A program made the translations under genes and the position numbers. The notes under the pieces are model-generated. The model did no database searches. It worked only from the letters and a program-made list of their open reading frames with translations, and was not told the DNA's origin. From Eimeria necatrix (Eukaryota; Apicomplexa; Conoidasida; Eucoccidiorida; Eimeriidae): a DNA stretch of 64,000 bases. The stretch's first letter is position 1. Each line of letters opens with the position of its first letter. The stretch lies in assembly GCF_000499385.1 (NCBI RefSeq), contig NW_013651957.1, forward strand, positions 1-64,000, in the 5' to 3' direction. Of this stretch, positions 1-25,866 are shown piece by piece.

Positions 1-3
1 TTG

Positions 4-2978
<2,975 letters not shown>

Positions 2979-3259
2979 AGTGCTGCCTGGGGGCCCCTCT
3001 TGTCTTAATTGCTGCAAAAGTGTGGCTAGAAGGGCACAGAGACGCAGCAGCAGCAGCGAGGGGCCCCAGACAGCGCTGGGGGCCCCACGGAAGAAGCACA
3101 GATATAGCAGAAAGCTGCAGTCCAGGGTGTTTTTTGTTTATTTAATCAGTTATATTTTACAAATTATAAATAAAAATGCTGCAGCTATTAAGAATAACGA
3201 ATTTGAAAGACAAACGGGGGGCCCCAGAAGGCGCGGTGGCTTGGTGGTGATTGTGTTCG

Positions 3260-3273
3260 GGTGTACGTACACC
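3260..3273. repeat. Palindrome GGTGTACGTACACC (copy 2)
   Basis: A perfect 14-bp palindrome preceded by TTCG and followed by TGAG, in non-coding DNA upstream of the ORC4-like gene. Confidence 0.9.
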
Positions 3274-3622
3274 TGAGCAGCAGGGGGCTTTGGACTCGAA
3301 TCGGCGGCCAGAATATGAAATGAATTTAAAATATATTTTAAAGTTACTTTTTAATTTCATTTTTAATTTAAAAGGATCGTTTTGCCTTTATTTGCTGCAA
3401 AAACCGCAGCGAATGCTGAGGACCCCCTGGAGGCTGGAGCCCGGGTGTCACGACTGCGGGAAAAAGCACTGCAAACTGGCATTCAGCTCAAATAAATGAA
3501 CAAATACAATTTAAATCTTAAATCATTAAAATTTAATTGCTTTTTTTGATGCATCAAATCGGGGAATCTCGCAATTACACCCCAACTTCCCCGGACTTTG
3601 TTGCATTGAGGCGCAGCTGTCG

Positions 3623-3634
3623 GGTGTACGTACA
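3623..3634. repeat. Degenerate palindrome GGTGTACGTACA (copy 3)
   Basis: The same core as the other copies, but the right arm continues as GCTG rather than CC. A GTGAGTGG donor-like string on the minus strand lies about 25 bp away, so it may be inside a short intron of an unrecognised gene. Confidence 0.75.
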
Positions 3635-3763
3635 GCTGCCCCTGCGCGGGTCCCACTCACAGCTAAGAAGGCGTCTTCTGAAGTGGAAAGGAATTTAAAT
3701 ATAATATAAACCAAACTTTATTTCCAAATAAATATTATTTCAAGTGCAGCATGCATGCTTCTT

Positions 3764-3830
3764 TCGCTGCTGCTGCAGCAAAGACTTTGCTGCTGCTGCA
3801 GCAAAGACTTTGCTGCTGCTGCAGCAAAGA
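3764..3830. repeat. Three tandem copies of a 23-24 bp unit
   Basis: The unit is CTGCTGCAGCAAAGACTTTG with small variations and is itself nearly self-complementary (CTGCTGCAGCAAAG). No coding role is evident. Confidence 0.75.
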
Positions 3831-4209
3831 AGCTTACAGGCAGCAGCAGCAACGGCTTCTTTTCTGAGCTGCTGCTGCGGTGTCTGTGCAAAGGCGCTGC
3901 GGCGCTCAGAAGGATCTGCGGGGCTTCAGCAGCAAAACTACACATAAGAGGATATTGAAAATGCTGCTGCTCCTGAAGCTTCAGCAGCAGCCAGCAGCAG
4001 CAGGCAGCAGCAGCAGCCAGCAGCAGCAGCCAGCAGCAGCAGCCAGCAGCAGCAGCCAGCAGCAGCAGCCAGCAGCAGCAGCAGCTAGCAGCAGCAAGAA
4101 CAAAAGAGGTACGAGTATGGCCCCGTATAAAGGCTCTTCAGACTGCTGCTCGTGAAACACCTGCGGCAGCAGCTGCCGCTGCTGCGCCTGCTGCTCATGG
4201 CGCTTCCTA

Positions 4210-4247
<38 letters not shown>

Positions 4248-4261
4248 TTCTGCGACTCGAG

Positions 4262-4399
4262 GTGAAGTGCAGGGGCGGGCACGTCGCTTACGATGCTTTG
4301 ACGGACCACAGCAGCAGCAGCAAGAAGCTGCAGCAGCTGAACAGCAGCAAATTGAAAAGGAAAAAAAACAGACCAGCCGCCAAAGTTTTCGCAGTGTAA
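4262..4399 (+). CDS. Candidate 3'-terminal exon of an unrecognised gene
   Basis: After an AG at 4260-4261, preceded by a CTG tract usable as an acceptor, an open frame of 45 codons ends with TAA at 4397-4399. The peptide begins 'VKCRGGHVAYDALTDH' and ends in a Lys/Arg-rich tail 'KLKRKKNRPAAKVFAV', a composition seen in nucleolar or nucleic-acid-binding proteins. The stop codon is formed by the first base triplet of a telomere-like heptamer array. A GTACGAG donor-like string at 4109 could end the preceding exon. I do not recognise the family, and upstream exons are not established. Confidence 0.35.
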   Translation: MKCRGGHVAYDALTDHSSSSKKLQQLNSSKLKRKKNRPAAKVFAV

Positions 4400-4768
4400 A
4401 CCCTAAACCCTAAACCCTAAACCCTAAACCCTAAACCCTGAACCCTAAACCCTAAACCCTAAACCCTAAAGTGTAAGCGTGGAATCTTGAAAAGGTATTT
4501 ATTAGAAAGCCATTTCAAGTACAGATGCTACATTTAAGAAAAACATAATATTAATAAGAGTTTATTGATTAAAATGAATTCAAGAAATGAATTAAAAGAT
4601 AATTAAAAATAAAATCTTTAAAAAAGAGAATTAAAAATTAAAACTGAGTCCAAATGGTCTTTTTTGCCGCAGTGTAAACCCTAAACCCTAAACGCTAAAC
4701 CCTAAACCCTAAACCCTAAACCCTAAAGTGTAGGCCTGGAATCTTGAAAAGGTATTTATTAGGAAGCC
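4391..4768. repeat. Duplicated segment carrying telomere-like heptamers
   Basis: Copy A (4391-4511) and copy B (4669-4768) both read GCAGTG, then an AAACCCT array, then AAAGTGTA, then GGAATCTTGAAAAGGTA, then TTTATTAG and AAGCC. The flanks of the arrays are duplicated along with the heptamers, so this is a segmental duplication and not independent telomere-repeat insertion. About 157 bp of AT-rich DNA separates the copies. Confidence 0.88.
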
Positions 4769-5179
4769 TTTTTTGTGTCTTTTGATCCACTGAAAGACAA
4801 AATGTCTCAAAATATTTTTCAAAAGACTTTAAAAGTCATTTATTTGAAAGTGGCATTAAATGGTATTTTTTTATTTCTTTTGAATTATCTTTTATTAAAT
4901 GAACTTCCTAAAATGCTGCTGCTGAGTGGACCAGTGCTGCCGGCAAAATGTGACCACTGGTCACTTCTTTTTGCTGCAGGACTTCGGGAAATATTTTACT
5001 TTTATTTTTTAATTTAAAAAAGATATGCAAAAGGATAATAGAGCAGAATTTTCTTGAAGAGGAAATTTGACTGGCATTTAATTTTCGAGTTTCGTTTAAA
5101 TTGCATTTATTGAAAAACAAATATTTTATAAAAAAATTTTTGGACAAATATTTCTCTATTTTACATCTAGTGTCAGTTC

Positions 5180-5321
5180 ATAATTTTATTTTAAATTCTT
5201 TTAATAAGTATTTCTTTATTTTGCATTTAATGGCAAATTAGAATTTAAATTTATAATTTTATTTAAATTCTTTTAATAAGTATTTCTTTATTTTGCATTT
5301 AATGGCAAATTAGGATTTCAA
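5180..5321. repeat. Imperfect 72-bp tandem repeat
   Basis: Two adjacent copies share the strings TTAATAAGTATTTC and ATTTAATGGCAAATTA, offset by about 72 bp. The DNA is AT-rich and non-coding. Confidence 0.85.
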
Positions 5322-5358
5322 CTTTAAAGAAATGCGTTTATTTCCTGAGTTTCTCCCT

Positions 5359-5401
<43 letters not shown>

Positions 5402-5873
5402 TAGCAGCTCTCTGGCTTCAAAAGCGGCTCATTTCGAAGCATTTTAATTCAATTAAATGCTAAATAGCAATAAATAAATGAATTTTAAATTATTAAATTT
5501 AAATAAATTAAAAATAATGCCAAGAAGTGAATCAGAAGTGTAATTTGGCAAATCCTGAAAACCAGAAACGCCACTCTTCTCGAAGACCTGCAGGGCTGAG
5601 CAGCAGTTATAGCCCTTTGATTGTTTTAAATTGAATTAAAATAAATTAATTTATTAATTTAATTAATTTTTATAAATTAAATTAATAAATTTATTCATTT
5701 CAACCAATTTAATTTGTTAAACCCGTCCTTGAGCGCATGCAGTCGCTGCATGCATGCAGCCGGGGGCTGTGGGGCTGTGAGCAGGCGAGCCTTCCTGGGG
5801 GTTCCTTTAGCAATTAAAATAAATAAATAAATAAAATTAATTTAAATTTAAATTAAAAATTTTTCTGCTGCAG

Positions 5874-5916
5874 CAGCTCAACGACAAGCGCCCTGGAACG
5901 GCGGCCCGCGACGTGA

Positions 5917-5973
<57 letters not shown>

Positions 5974-6115
5974 AAACGCAGAGTTGGGCCAAATTGAAAG
6001 CTTTTTAAAACTGGCACTGCATGCAGAGAATTGGGCTGGCTTAGTGGCTTTAGTGTGTGGACTTGGAGGCATTTTTGGGGCCTTTTTGGAGTTAGGGAAT
6101 AAAGAAAAAGTCTAG
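5874..6115 (+). CDS. Candidate last two exons of an unrecognised gene upstream of OLA1
   Basis: A pyrimidine-rich acceptor (TTTTTCTGCTGCAG) precedes 5874-5912, which is followed by a GTGAGA donor. After a CAG-array intron, 5971-6115 reads as 'KNAELGQIESFLKLALHA' continuing to '...LGNKEKV' and TAG at 6113-6115. The phases are compatible (phase 2 to phase 2). The peptide is amphipathic and then hydrophobic ('LVALVCGLGGIFGAF'), suggesting a C-terminal membrane or packed helix. The stop is only 157 bp before the OLA1 start. No family is recognised. Confidence 0.4.
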
Positions 6116-6272
6116 AGGAGAAGAAGTGCTGCAGCGCTGCTGCAGCAGCTGCTGCAGCAGCAAGCCCTCACAGTGCGCGTTTTGCTGCTGCTTCTGCTGC
6201 TGCTTGCTGCTGCTGCTGTCCCGCAGCCCCCCTTTGCTTCTTCTCCTTTGCTGCTGCTCCAAAAGAAGGAAA

Positions 6273-10752
<4,480 letters not shown>

Positions 10753-13700
10753 TTCTGAGTCAACTTGAAAATTTAATTTGAATTACAAAGGATAATGATA
10801 TGCAAAAGATCAACTGATTGCTTCCTCAACTACAAATTGGCTACCTACTTTGGCTGCGGCAACGAAGCAGCAGCTGTGGACTTTTCCTTTGTTTGCATTT
10901 CTTGCCTTTGTTTTCGTCTACTTCACCAAGTTTTCCATTCCTTTCGTTTTATTTAGCATATTTGTTTTATTTTCTTTCTTTTTTTGCTCCCCAGAGTTTC
11001 AAGTAGGGCTCTAGGCCTACGCTGTTGCAGATTGAATCTCAGATCAGCTGCTACACCAGTGACACTGCAACAACCTGAAGCTGAAAGACTCTTGCAAATG
11101 TTCATCGGCCTCACTAAAAGCATGAAAGGCACAGCTTTTATTGTTTTAAAGACTTTATTGAATTCAAAGATAGGGTTTTGCCAAGACACATAGGACTAGA
11201 CTTCCTTTGCATGCAGCCTAAGCCAGCTCCAGGCTGCAGTTTCTCTCCAGCCCATGCTCTATTATAAATAATAATTTTATCTAACGCTGAGTCCCGTTTT
11301 CAGTCCACTGACTTTCTTTCGAAAACTGAAGAAACCGCCAAAGAGTAACTTATTTATTGCTGAAACCTGTGGGAGCAGTTTCGATTCACCAGTATTACCC
11401 AGTGACTGTAAATGACAATTGCAAAACGGATTTCTAAGTTAAATAACTATCACATCTTGCGTTTTTTCCGCACACATGAAGTAGCCTGCAGCTGCGCGCA
11501 ATGCCTTCACTGGCTTGCGAACTTAGCAGGATAGGCACAAACACTCTGTGAGTTAATGCCGAAGGAACGAACCGGCATTCTAAAAAGTTCTAATCCCTCT
11601 GCACACGTCGCGGAAGAGACGCACAAATTGAAGTGTGTTCGTTCTTCAGGACATTTATATTCTCATTTTTGTTTATGAAATCTCGTTAAGTCTATACGGG
11701 GTCAGTTTGGAGGTGTCACCTTAACTTTGCGCCATAGGTCCTGAAACCTCGAGTCTTTTCCACGAAAATTTCCGCTCTTCTCAGCCAGTTTTCAATCTGC
11801 AATTGGATATAACTCGTGTTTCAGTTCTCGGCGGGAAAAAAGAAATCACGGAAGGCAAATAGAAGGACCAATAAGGAATGACAGTCACCAGAAATCAGAA
11901 GAAATGGCCTTGCACACTCTGATGCTCTCATGCACCCGAAAATGTACAATTGCCCACGCATATCAGCCACGGTCGCTTTTGTTCCTTGAGGATGCACGAA
12001 AAATTCAAGAATCTGAATGCTGGCTGTTACCCTTTCTGCTTTTGTGAATGCGCTCTGTGCAGCTAGAATGGGAAACTTTCATGAAAAAACGAATGAGATA
12101 AGTGGAAAAACATGCTAAAATGGAACAGACTCTGCTTTTAAAAGGACTAGCCTGTACAGTATCTATCAGAGTCTATTCGTTTCAGCTTTTGAACCTCACT
12201 GCTGCGTGAAGAGTTGCTGCTCCTGGGCTCCTGTCCTTCTCTGTCTTTCTCGCCATTTTTTCCACACAAACTAGTTCGATCATAGTTTTAAAGACTCTGA
12301 TACTTTGAAATGGCATTATCGACTGCACAACTAGTTGCGATGCTGCTGACATTTAAATCTGAATTGCCTGCTTACCGACTGACTTCGTTTCATCGCCAAC
12401 TTTGGCAACTTTGACTTGCGCACAATTATATTTTCCACATTTATGCTTTTCATGGTTATAATAAACCTATTTTAAATTTACCCTAATGCTGATTCAACAT
12501 TTAAAGGACGGGAAAGACATATTAGGCTAGGGGAGCTCTTAGGGTCACTTGGACGCTCCTAACCAACTTCAAACCCCACCACAAGTAAACCGCAGTTGCA
12601 TCGGCCGTCAAGCCAGGAAACTAGCCCAAGTTCCAATTTTCAGATAAATGCAGTGGAAAATGAAGGTCAGTAAAAGAACGAGCATGCTTTTGAGGCATTA
12701 TTGTGCAAAGCAAGGCGGGGTGAGCTTGCCACACATCCGAAACCGGAAGCCGTTGGATCGAACGAGTTGTCCGCAGTGTTTTGCAAAAAATTGCGCTGAG
12801 AAAAAGGTACAAGTAACAAGCAATTATAGGGTTTTAAGCAGTATTGATTTCATAGAAAAGGCCGAAGGACTCACGATTGTCCGTGCACGGCTCCCCGTCG
12901 GCTGCGCCCGCAGAAAAGGAAGAAAGAGACCTGCCTTCGTGAGTCCTGCGGCGTTTCTCATGCAAGTATCCACAAAATCAGTCCTTTTATATTTTAAAAT
13001 TTTTATTTCAGGTTTATTTGCAAGAAAAAAGGAGTAAAACGCGCGCTGGATCATTGGGAAGACGAAGGGGCCTCTTGGCTGGCGGTGGCTGCGGCCCCAG
13101 TAGGTGGCCGCGCATGTGGCATGCTGCCTCTTCTGTAGCATGAACATAATTGGAAATTAAAGATCTGCTTGTCTAAAGCCAATACACTTCACATTGTTTC
13201 GTACTGAGAGGGACAGAAACAACAGCAGTAGCTGCAGACTGCTGCGCGTGCTCAAACACTCAAGGCAAAGGTGTCAGGCCTTCCTCGCGCCGGCGTTGCC
13301 GTTTGTTTCTTCCCCTAATTCTATTGTACTTCTTTAAAATTTGAAGAGCAAAAGTGCCCAAGTTTATCTTTTGCTTGCCTTTTCTTGGTGTATTTCTCTC
13401 TTGCATGTATGTGCTCGTTTCTGGTGTCACCGACCAGCGAGTCGCCTGTGAGCCCTTCAAGTCCTGTGGCTGTATGTGTCTTTCCCAGCTCACTTTGTCT
13501 TCCTTGACCTTCCACTGAACCACTCTTTTTAATTTTTTTTTCGTTTTCATATTTATTCCCAGTTTTCCAGTTGACTCTCGGAATATGCTCTCTTAACAGC
13601 AGACGCGGCGTCGCTCCAGCGCAGGCCTCTGAAGCCACTCTCAGCAGCGGTAGCAAAAACAAAGACGCAAATAATTAAGTGGGATCAAACCTGTAGAAAA

Positions 13701-13907
13701 GTAGAGAGGAGAGGGCCAAAGGAGAGCCGCTGGCTCTGTAGATCTCCGACTGAAAGGACAGCCAGGAGTCCACTCTTCATTGATGGGAAGCCACTTTTCG
13801 CCATTGTTCTCGTTTTAAGTTCAGATTTATGATGCGCGAACTGACTCTTGGCCCTGCTGCGCCCCCTCAACCCTCCAGTCTATCCCTGTGCTGCTGCTGC
13901 TGGGGCC
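10753..13907. other. Gene-poor stretch between OLA1-like and AMPK-like genes
   Basis: This is a repeat-poor region with mixed base composition. Short open frames occur (for example 12,648-13,037 on the plus strand) but none has a convincing composition, motif or splice structure. The last 100-200 bp are probably the promoter and leader of the kinase gene. Confidence 0.55.
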
Positions 13908-21066
<7,159 letters not shown>

Positions 21067-22314
21067 CTGATTTGCGGCCGAAAGCCGGGCCAATGCATGC
21101 GCTAAGTGTTTAATCTCAGTCTCACGCGTGCGTCAGTGCATGCAAGGCCACACATGTGAGCCGTGATAGAAACGATTTGAAGTAGAAACACCGCTCTCTG
21201 TGGGGTAAGCCAGTGGCCACGTGGCACAGCGCCTTTAAGGGTGTGGCTATCTCCAAAATAATTGAAGGGCTTTCGCTAGATTAAATAGTTGATCGCTGTT
21301 TCATATCCGAGCAGAGGTAACGCTAGCTTCAAACACGGAGCAGCCACCAGCATAGTTGTTTTACACTCCCCTGATAGGCCTTTGCAGCCAAGACTGCCGA
21401 TTAAGAAATTATGAGCTGGCCAAACTATAGCAGCTTTGTGCGATTGCTGGCTACGTACCACTTACCAAAGCAGCGGAAAATAGGTTGCAAGTGCGCTCCT
21501 GAAATGAGTACCATTTTTCAGAGCAGCGGGTAACAGGTGACGGTTCCACATTACTTTTGTTTCGAACAAACGAGCTCCATCTAGGCATATGAATCTTTAG
21601 CACAAATATTTAAAAGTGAGCTTTTAACTGCAATAGAGAGGCAGGTGCGCCTGGGACAAATGCCAGAGCACAACTACTGATGGCGGCTCTGCTTCACCTG
21701 AGAGCCTCCATAAACTATTTGTGAGCCTGTTACTTCAGTTTGCCCTAAACGTATGTGCTATGCGCTGTGCTGCCTTTTCTATGCGGGAAAGCTGTTAGCA
21801 GTCTGAATAAAACGCATGTCATGGACGCCTGCGAAGTAGAATTAAGAAAAAGTGTTTATTGCGTGTCGTTCCAAATTGTAACAGCGATCTGCTGTGGACA
21901 GATCCTAGCATCTTCGCACTTAAAATATTACTAAAACGCCTTGGCGAGCAACTGACCGACGCGTATATTCACGCGACTTCTGATGTCATTCAGTTGCGTT
22001 TCGAGGGCGAAGCTCATTCCTCAACCCGTCTTCTGCGTCCCTATTAAAATATATTTGCCATTATTTCCCACTTGCGTTTACTACTTAATTCCAAAGCAGT
22101 AGCTGTGACGCAGCTGCTTCTGTTGGTCTTGACAGAGTGGAAAAGCTGTGACAAACAGCTTTGCTCCTTCTGCTGTCGTCTTGATGCAGCGGCGCTCGCG
22201 ACTCAGGTGTGTGTTGCCAGCGCCCGACACATGACGATGATGAAGACTGATGGCTGTTTCAAAGTTGAATGAAACTTGAGCCGACTTATTGAATTTGTGG
22301 CTGACACCACTTGC
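21067..22314. other. Intergenic region, no gene seen
   Basis: Unique sequence between two convergent genes. Only short, composition-poor open frames are present. TGCATGC palindromes occur near 21,096 and 21,140. Confidence 0.55.
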
Positions 22315-23691
22315 TCATGGCCGTGCCTCCCTTGATCTCGACAAGGCTGGCGGGCTGCTTACGGATCTGGCTCCAACTGGCACGGGAGTGTAGCGCAGCA
22401 ATTGGCATGCAAGTATTGTTGCTTGATCTAAGTCATCGCTGAAGTCCGATAGCCTTGAAGGGCTGCCGTCGTAAACAGAATATGTGAAAGATGGGTCGCC
22501 GTGGCAAACGGCCTCTGTGCTGTTCCTACCTGAAGGACCGTAGCGGCTGCGAAGTGACCGCCCACGACGACTGTCTTCCGTTCCGCATGAAGCCTCTCTG
22601 CTGTCGAAGCTGCGGACAGTTTCATGGCTTTCATTTATTATTCCTGTGTTTTCCATCTGAGTAATCCACAGCTGCAACTGGCTGCCGGCTGCAGGCGCAG
22701 GCACCTCCATCTCCCCTTCTGGCAACAGAAACTGCTGAAGCTGACTCGAGTGGATATCTGCAGAGGCTTGAAGAGAAGCAAAAGCAGCAGCAGATTCTTC
22801 GATGCGTATACGGGGAGTCTGTTGTTCTGGCGGAGAGGCGGGGGAAACTGGAGTAGGAAGGGGTGGAGGCGGCACGGTTGCAGGTTCACCCCAAAGAGTG
22901 GCAACGGTGTTCAGGCTAAGGGGGAATACAGAAGCTCCGTATTCAACTAGCTCAAGCCTTCTGTGTTCTGTGAAGATAATGCGCAGCTGCTTTCTTTGCT
23001 CCTTTTCCTTTGCTGCAACCGCATCACAAATTAAGGCCTTGCGTGCTTTGCCTTCTGCTGCTTCAGCGCTTTCTTCGTTTTCATCTTGCCCGTTTTCAGT
23101 CTGCTCAGGCTCTGCAGCCTCTCTTTCAACAAACTGAACCAGCTCATCATCCAGCTGTTCGTATTCTTTGGTTAGCTCGAGTGTACGCACGTGCACGTCT
23201 GCGGCAATTCTGATCACAGTGTCTAAAGAGTCCTGTGCTTCCCGCAGATCTTCCTCCATTTCATCAACCAGCGACTGCATTATAGGCATTGTCTGAGTGT
23301 AGTTTCGCGGCTGTGCAGCGAGACGGTTTCTCAGATAGGCCACGTAGCCTTCGTAATCATCTTTCTCTTCCACAAAGATGCATCGGAACATTTCCATGCG
23401 TTCAGTGTCAATGCAAGAGCAGATGCGCAGTCGACTCAGCAGTTCAGAGGCTTTCAAGCTGCTGAATATGGTTGGCTCCCACTGAGAGGCGTTGGAAAGC
23501 ACCTTCTTTCCCGTAGGATAGTACGTGATGCCCATGGCTGCTGAGGCAGCACGAGCGGCCTCCAACTCCTCTTCATCGCCGCCCACTACTGTGTTCGCCT
23601 CGGACTGAACACGTGATGGTACACGTGTTGTCATTGTGTCCAGCTCGTCACTGGATCTGGTTGAAACATCACTGATGCTTAGAGCCGCCAT
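22315..23691 (-). CDS. Hypothetical acidic coiled-coil protein, single exon
   Basis: One uninterrupted frame of 458 codons from ATG at 23691 to TGA at 22317-22315. The N-terminal 70 residues are Ser/Thr/Glu-rich. A helical, probably coiled-coil core follows ('MRLC...'-like content absent; strings such as 'ELTKEYEQLDDELVQFVE' and 'KALICDAVAAKEKEQRKQL' are typical). Then come a Pro-rich linker ('EPATVPPPPLPTPVSP') and a Ser/Arg-rich tail ('RRGRSLRSRYGPSGRNS'). No signal peptide or membrane segment is seen. It has no CAG arrays, unlike its left neighbour. I do not recognise the family. An additional 5' exon cannot be excluded. Confidence 0.7.
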   Translation of the reverse strand: MAALSISDVSTRSSDELDTMTTRVPSRVQSEANTVVGGDEEELEAARAASAAMGITYYPTGKKVLSNASQWEPTIFSSLKASELLSRLRICSCIDTERMEMFRCIFVEEKDDYEGYVAYLRNRLAAQPRNYTQTMPIMQSLVDEMEEDLREAQDSLDTVIRIAADVHVRTLELTKEYEQLDDELVQFVEREAAEPEQTENGQDENEESAEAAEGKARKALICDAVAAKEKEQRKQLRIIFTEHRRLELVEYGASVFPLSLNTVATLWGEPATVPPPPLPTPVSPASPPEQQTPRIRIEESAAAFASLQASADIHSSQLQQFLLPEGEMEVPAPAAGSQLQLWITQMENTGIINESHETVRSFDSREASCGTEDSRRGRSLRSRYGPSGRNSTEAVCHGDPSFTYSVYDGSPSRLSDFSDDLDQATILACQLLRYTPVPVGARSVSSPPALSRSREARP

Positions 23692-25866
23692 CTCGGTAAC
23701 TTCTGGAGAGTCTAGCGGCAAATTCCCTTCTCAGATACTGATGAACGCAAAAAATATTATTGGCCCCCTTTTAAAGGATGTGCACGGGAAGCTGGACAAC
23801 GGGTGGCAGTGAAAGCGGTTATCACGCAGCGAATCTGCTGTCGGTTGCAGAGCACACTCGACGCTCTTGTGGAGTGCTCATGCCAAGTTGGGCTTCGAGG
23901 CCTTGCAAATCTTGAAGAAGATGCAAAGATTGAAAACTGTCAATTGAGTATGTTGACGAGCCTGAAAGAGCTGGAGGGTCTTCAATATGCCTTGCTGAGG
24001 CCGACGGTGCCTCAAGGTGACAGCTTGCTGATGCTCGATGTCTCTCGTTGTTCGTGTTCTTTTGGAGGGAGCTTGTAAGCAAAAACAAACAATTACTTCT
24101 CATCACATATAAGTGCTCAAATAAATATGCTTATAGAAAAGAATGACTGTTTCAGTGTGCATCGTGCGGTTGAGCCGGTTGTGCTGCCACTGTGTACCCG
24201 CAAGCGGCGTCGAGTCCTTGTGGGTGACCGCTTGCGTTGCTTGGCACCACATGACCGCAAGAGCGGAAACAGCCAGACCCTGTCCCCAAACCTTTAGTTC
24301 TGAAAAAAGAAACGGTTTCGAATTATTTGTTACTTGCACAAACTAATTCGTGGTTTAGTTAGCGGGCTCTACTGCAGTGACCGGCGGCGCCCGGCAATGC
24401 AAAGATAGCCTAGTTCCCGTTCGGTTGGCGTGCTCAAATGAGCCGGCCAGGAGAATGCTATCAAAAGCGTCAGAGATAGTGGAAATAGGTCATGAAAACA
24501 TTCTGTATAGATCAGTTAAGTGCTCAACATAGGTGCACGATGGTCATCTCGTCCAGAGGTTCCTGTCTGGCGGGCCTGTTGAAGCCAGCGCCGACGACAA
24601 AGCCAGCGGCTGTGTATAATTGGAAGCCTCTGCAAACAACCTCCTCTTTGCCTTTCGAATCCCTTAAACTTCTTGAGAGAATGGAACGAAGGGAAAAGAT
24701 TATATCCTGACTGGGCAATAATGCCCAAGCGATCATTGACTAAGGCTCCACAGGACAAACGGTGCTCGACTCTGGTAGCTGCAGTGCTTAACAGTAAGCT
24801 TCGGCGTTCCCATTAAGTGTCATAATTCGGCAGCTGTAATATGCCTCGCGAATGCTGCTGGCCCCTCAGGATCTGAGTAGTCCTGACTCGTTTCGGGACT
24901 TCTTCCATGGTCGACTTGAAGTAGAGGGGTTCCAGTTGCAAATTCAGTGATATCCCACGTAATATGTCTGCAATTTTTATAATTTTTAAGAATAGCGGAG
25001 TTTTTAAGTTGGCTTCTTAGCGGTGTGAACAGTTCAATAGCGTACACGAAACAATCAGGTATCCGTTCCAACCACCTACACTCGCTTTACCCGTTTGGAA
25101 TGGTGCTCCGTTATGTCCCACCATCTCCATTGAACTTTATGCTGTGTCTTGGGTGTTATCATTGCTGTTCCGCTATTCTATCCAGTTTGCTGTGCAGCCA
25201 TTGCATCGAATGTTGATGGCAGCAGCTGTTGCAAATATCCGCTACTTCCATACAAGAATGACAGGCTCAGTGAATTGGTCCTTCTACTGGAGACAAAGCA
25301 TCATTTCAAGCAATATTAATCTTTTGTCCACCCCAGATGCACTAGAGCTGCGCAGGACTCAGTATGATCCCATGAGCTGTGCACAGAGGATCATATGCAG
25401 CTGTTTGTAATCCCAATATCAAATAGACAGCGAGAGTGCCGAACTTGTGTTCCGGCCTCAGATACTTAAAATTTTAAAGCTTTCCATCTCGGGCAGCAGA
25501 GTTTGAGGGGCGGACTGCACAATTAGCAGGCCAACGTCCCATGTCGTACAGGCACGAAGCATTTCGTGAATGATCACTGGCCATCCCGAAAGAAGAAAAT
25601 AGGCGCCCCTAGTAGGCAGTCAAAAAAGTCTTTGGCTTATGAGATTAGATGGGAAGAATGGCCTAGAGACACCGCTCGAATTGTGCAGTTTTGGTGGCGG
25701 TATTGCATGAAGTTAGAGGGTGATTAGTAAGGAGCTGTGGGCAGGCCAAAGCTACTGCAAGAGCCAGTGGACATGTCAGAGCTTTTAAGCCAGTACAAAT
25801 AATTTAAGGTGAAGAGCTCAGTTGCACTTATGCCAAACCAAGGCAGAATTTTCGGCCTGAGCAGAA
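23692..25866. other. Intergenic region, no supported gene
   Basis: Both strands at 23,800-24,100 carry overlapping open frames of about 90 codons ('LEEDAKIENCQLSMLTSL' on plus), but neither has clear splice partners. The rest shows nothing interpretable. Confidence 0.45.

Larger units (their letters stand above)
2979..6272. other. Intergenic repeat-rich, AT-rich stretch between ORC4-like and OLA1-like genes
   Basis: The part next to ORC4 is rich in GGGGCCCC strings. From 3120 on it becomes AT-rich with TAAA and AATTAAT strings. It contains CAG arrays at 3764-4090, telomere-like heptamers at 4397-4470 and 4676-4732, a duplicated 100-120 bp segment, and an imperfect 72-bp tandem repeat near 5180-5321. 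Two places look like 3'-terminal exons on the plus strand and are listed separately. Spliceable fragments on the minus strand between 3390 and 3690 were seen but could not be joined with confidence. Confidence 0.6.

Noticed and set aside
4397..4470. A chromosome end, suggested by AAACCCT arrays
   Set aside because: The arrays are short, internal, occur in both orientations in the window, and are flanked by genes.
12648..13037. Plus-strand frame of 129 codons in the gene-poor region
   Set aside because: Overlapping frames of similar length exist on the other strand, the composition is unremarkable, and no splice partners or motifs were found.
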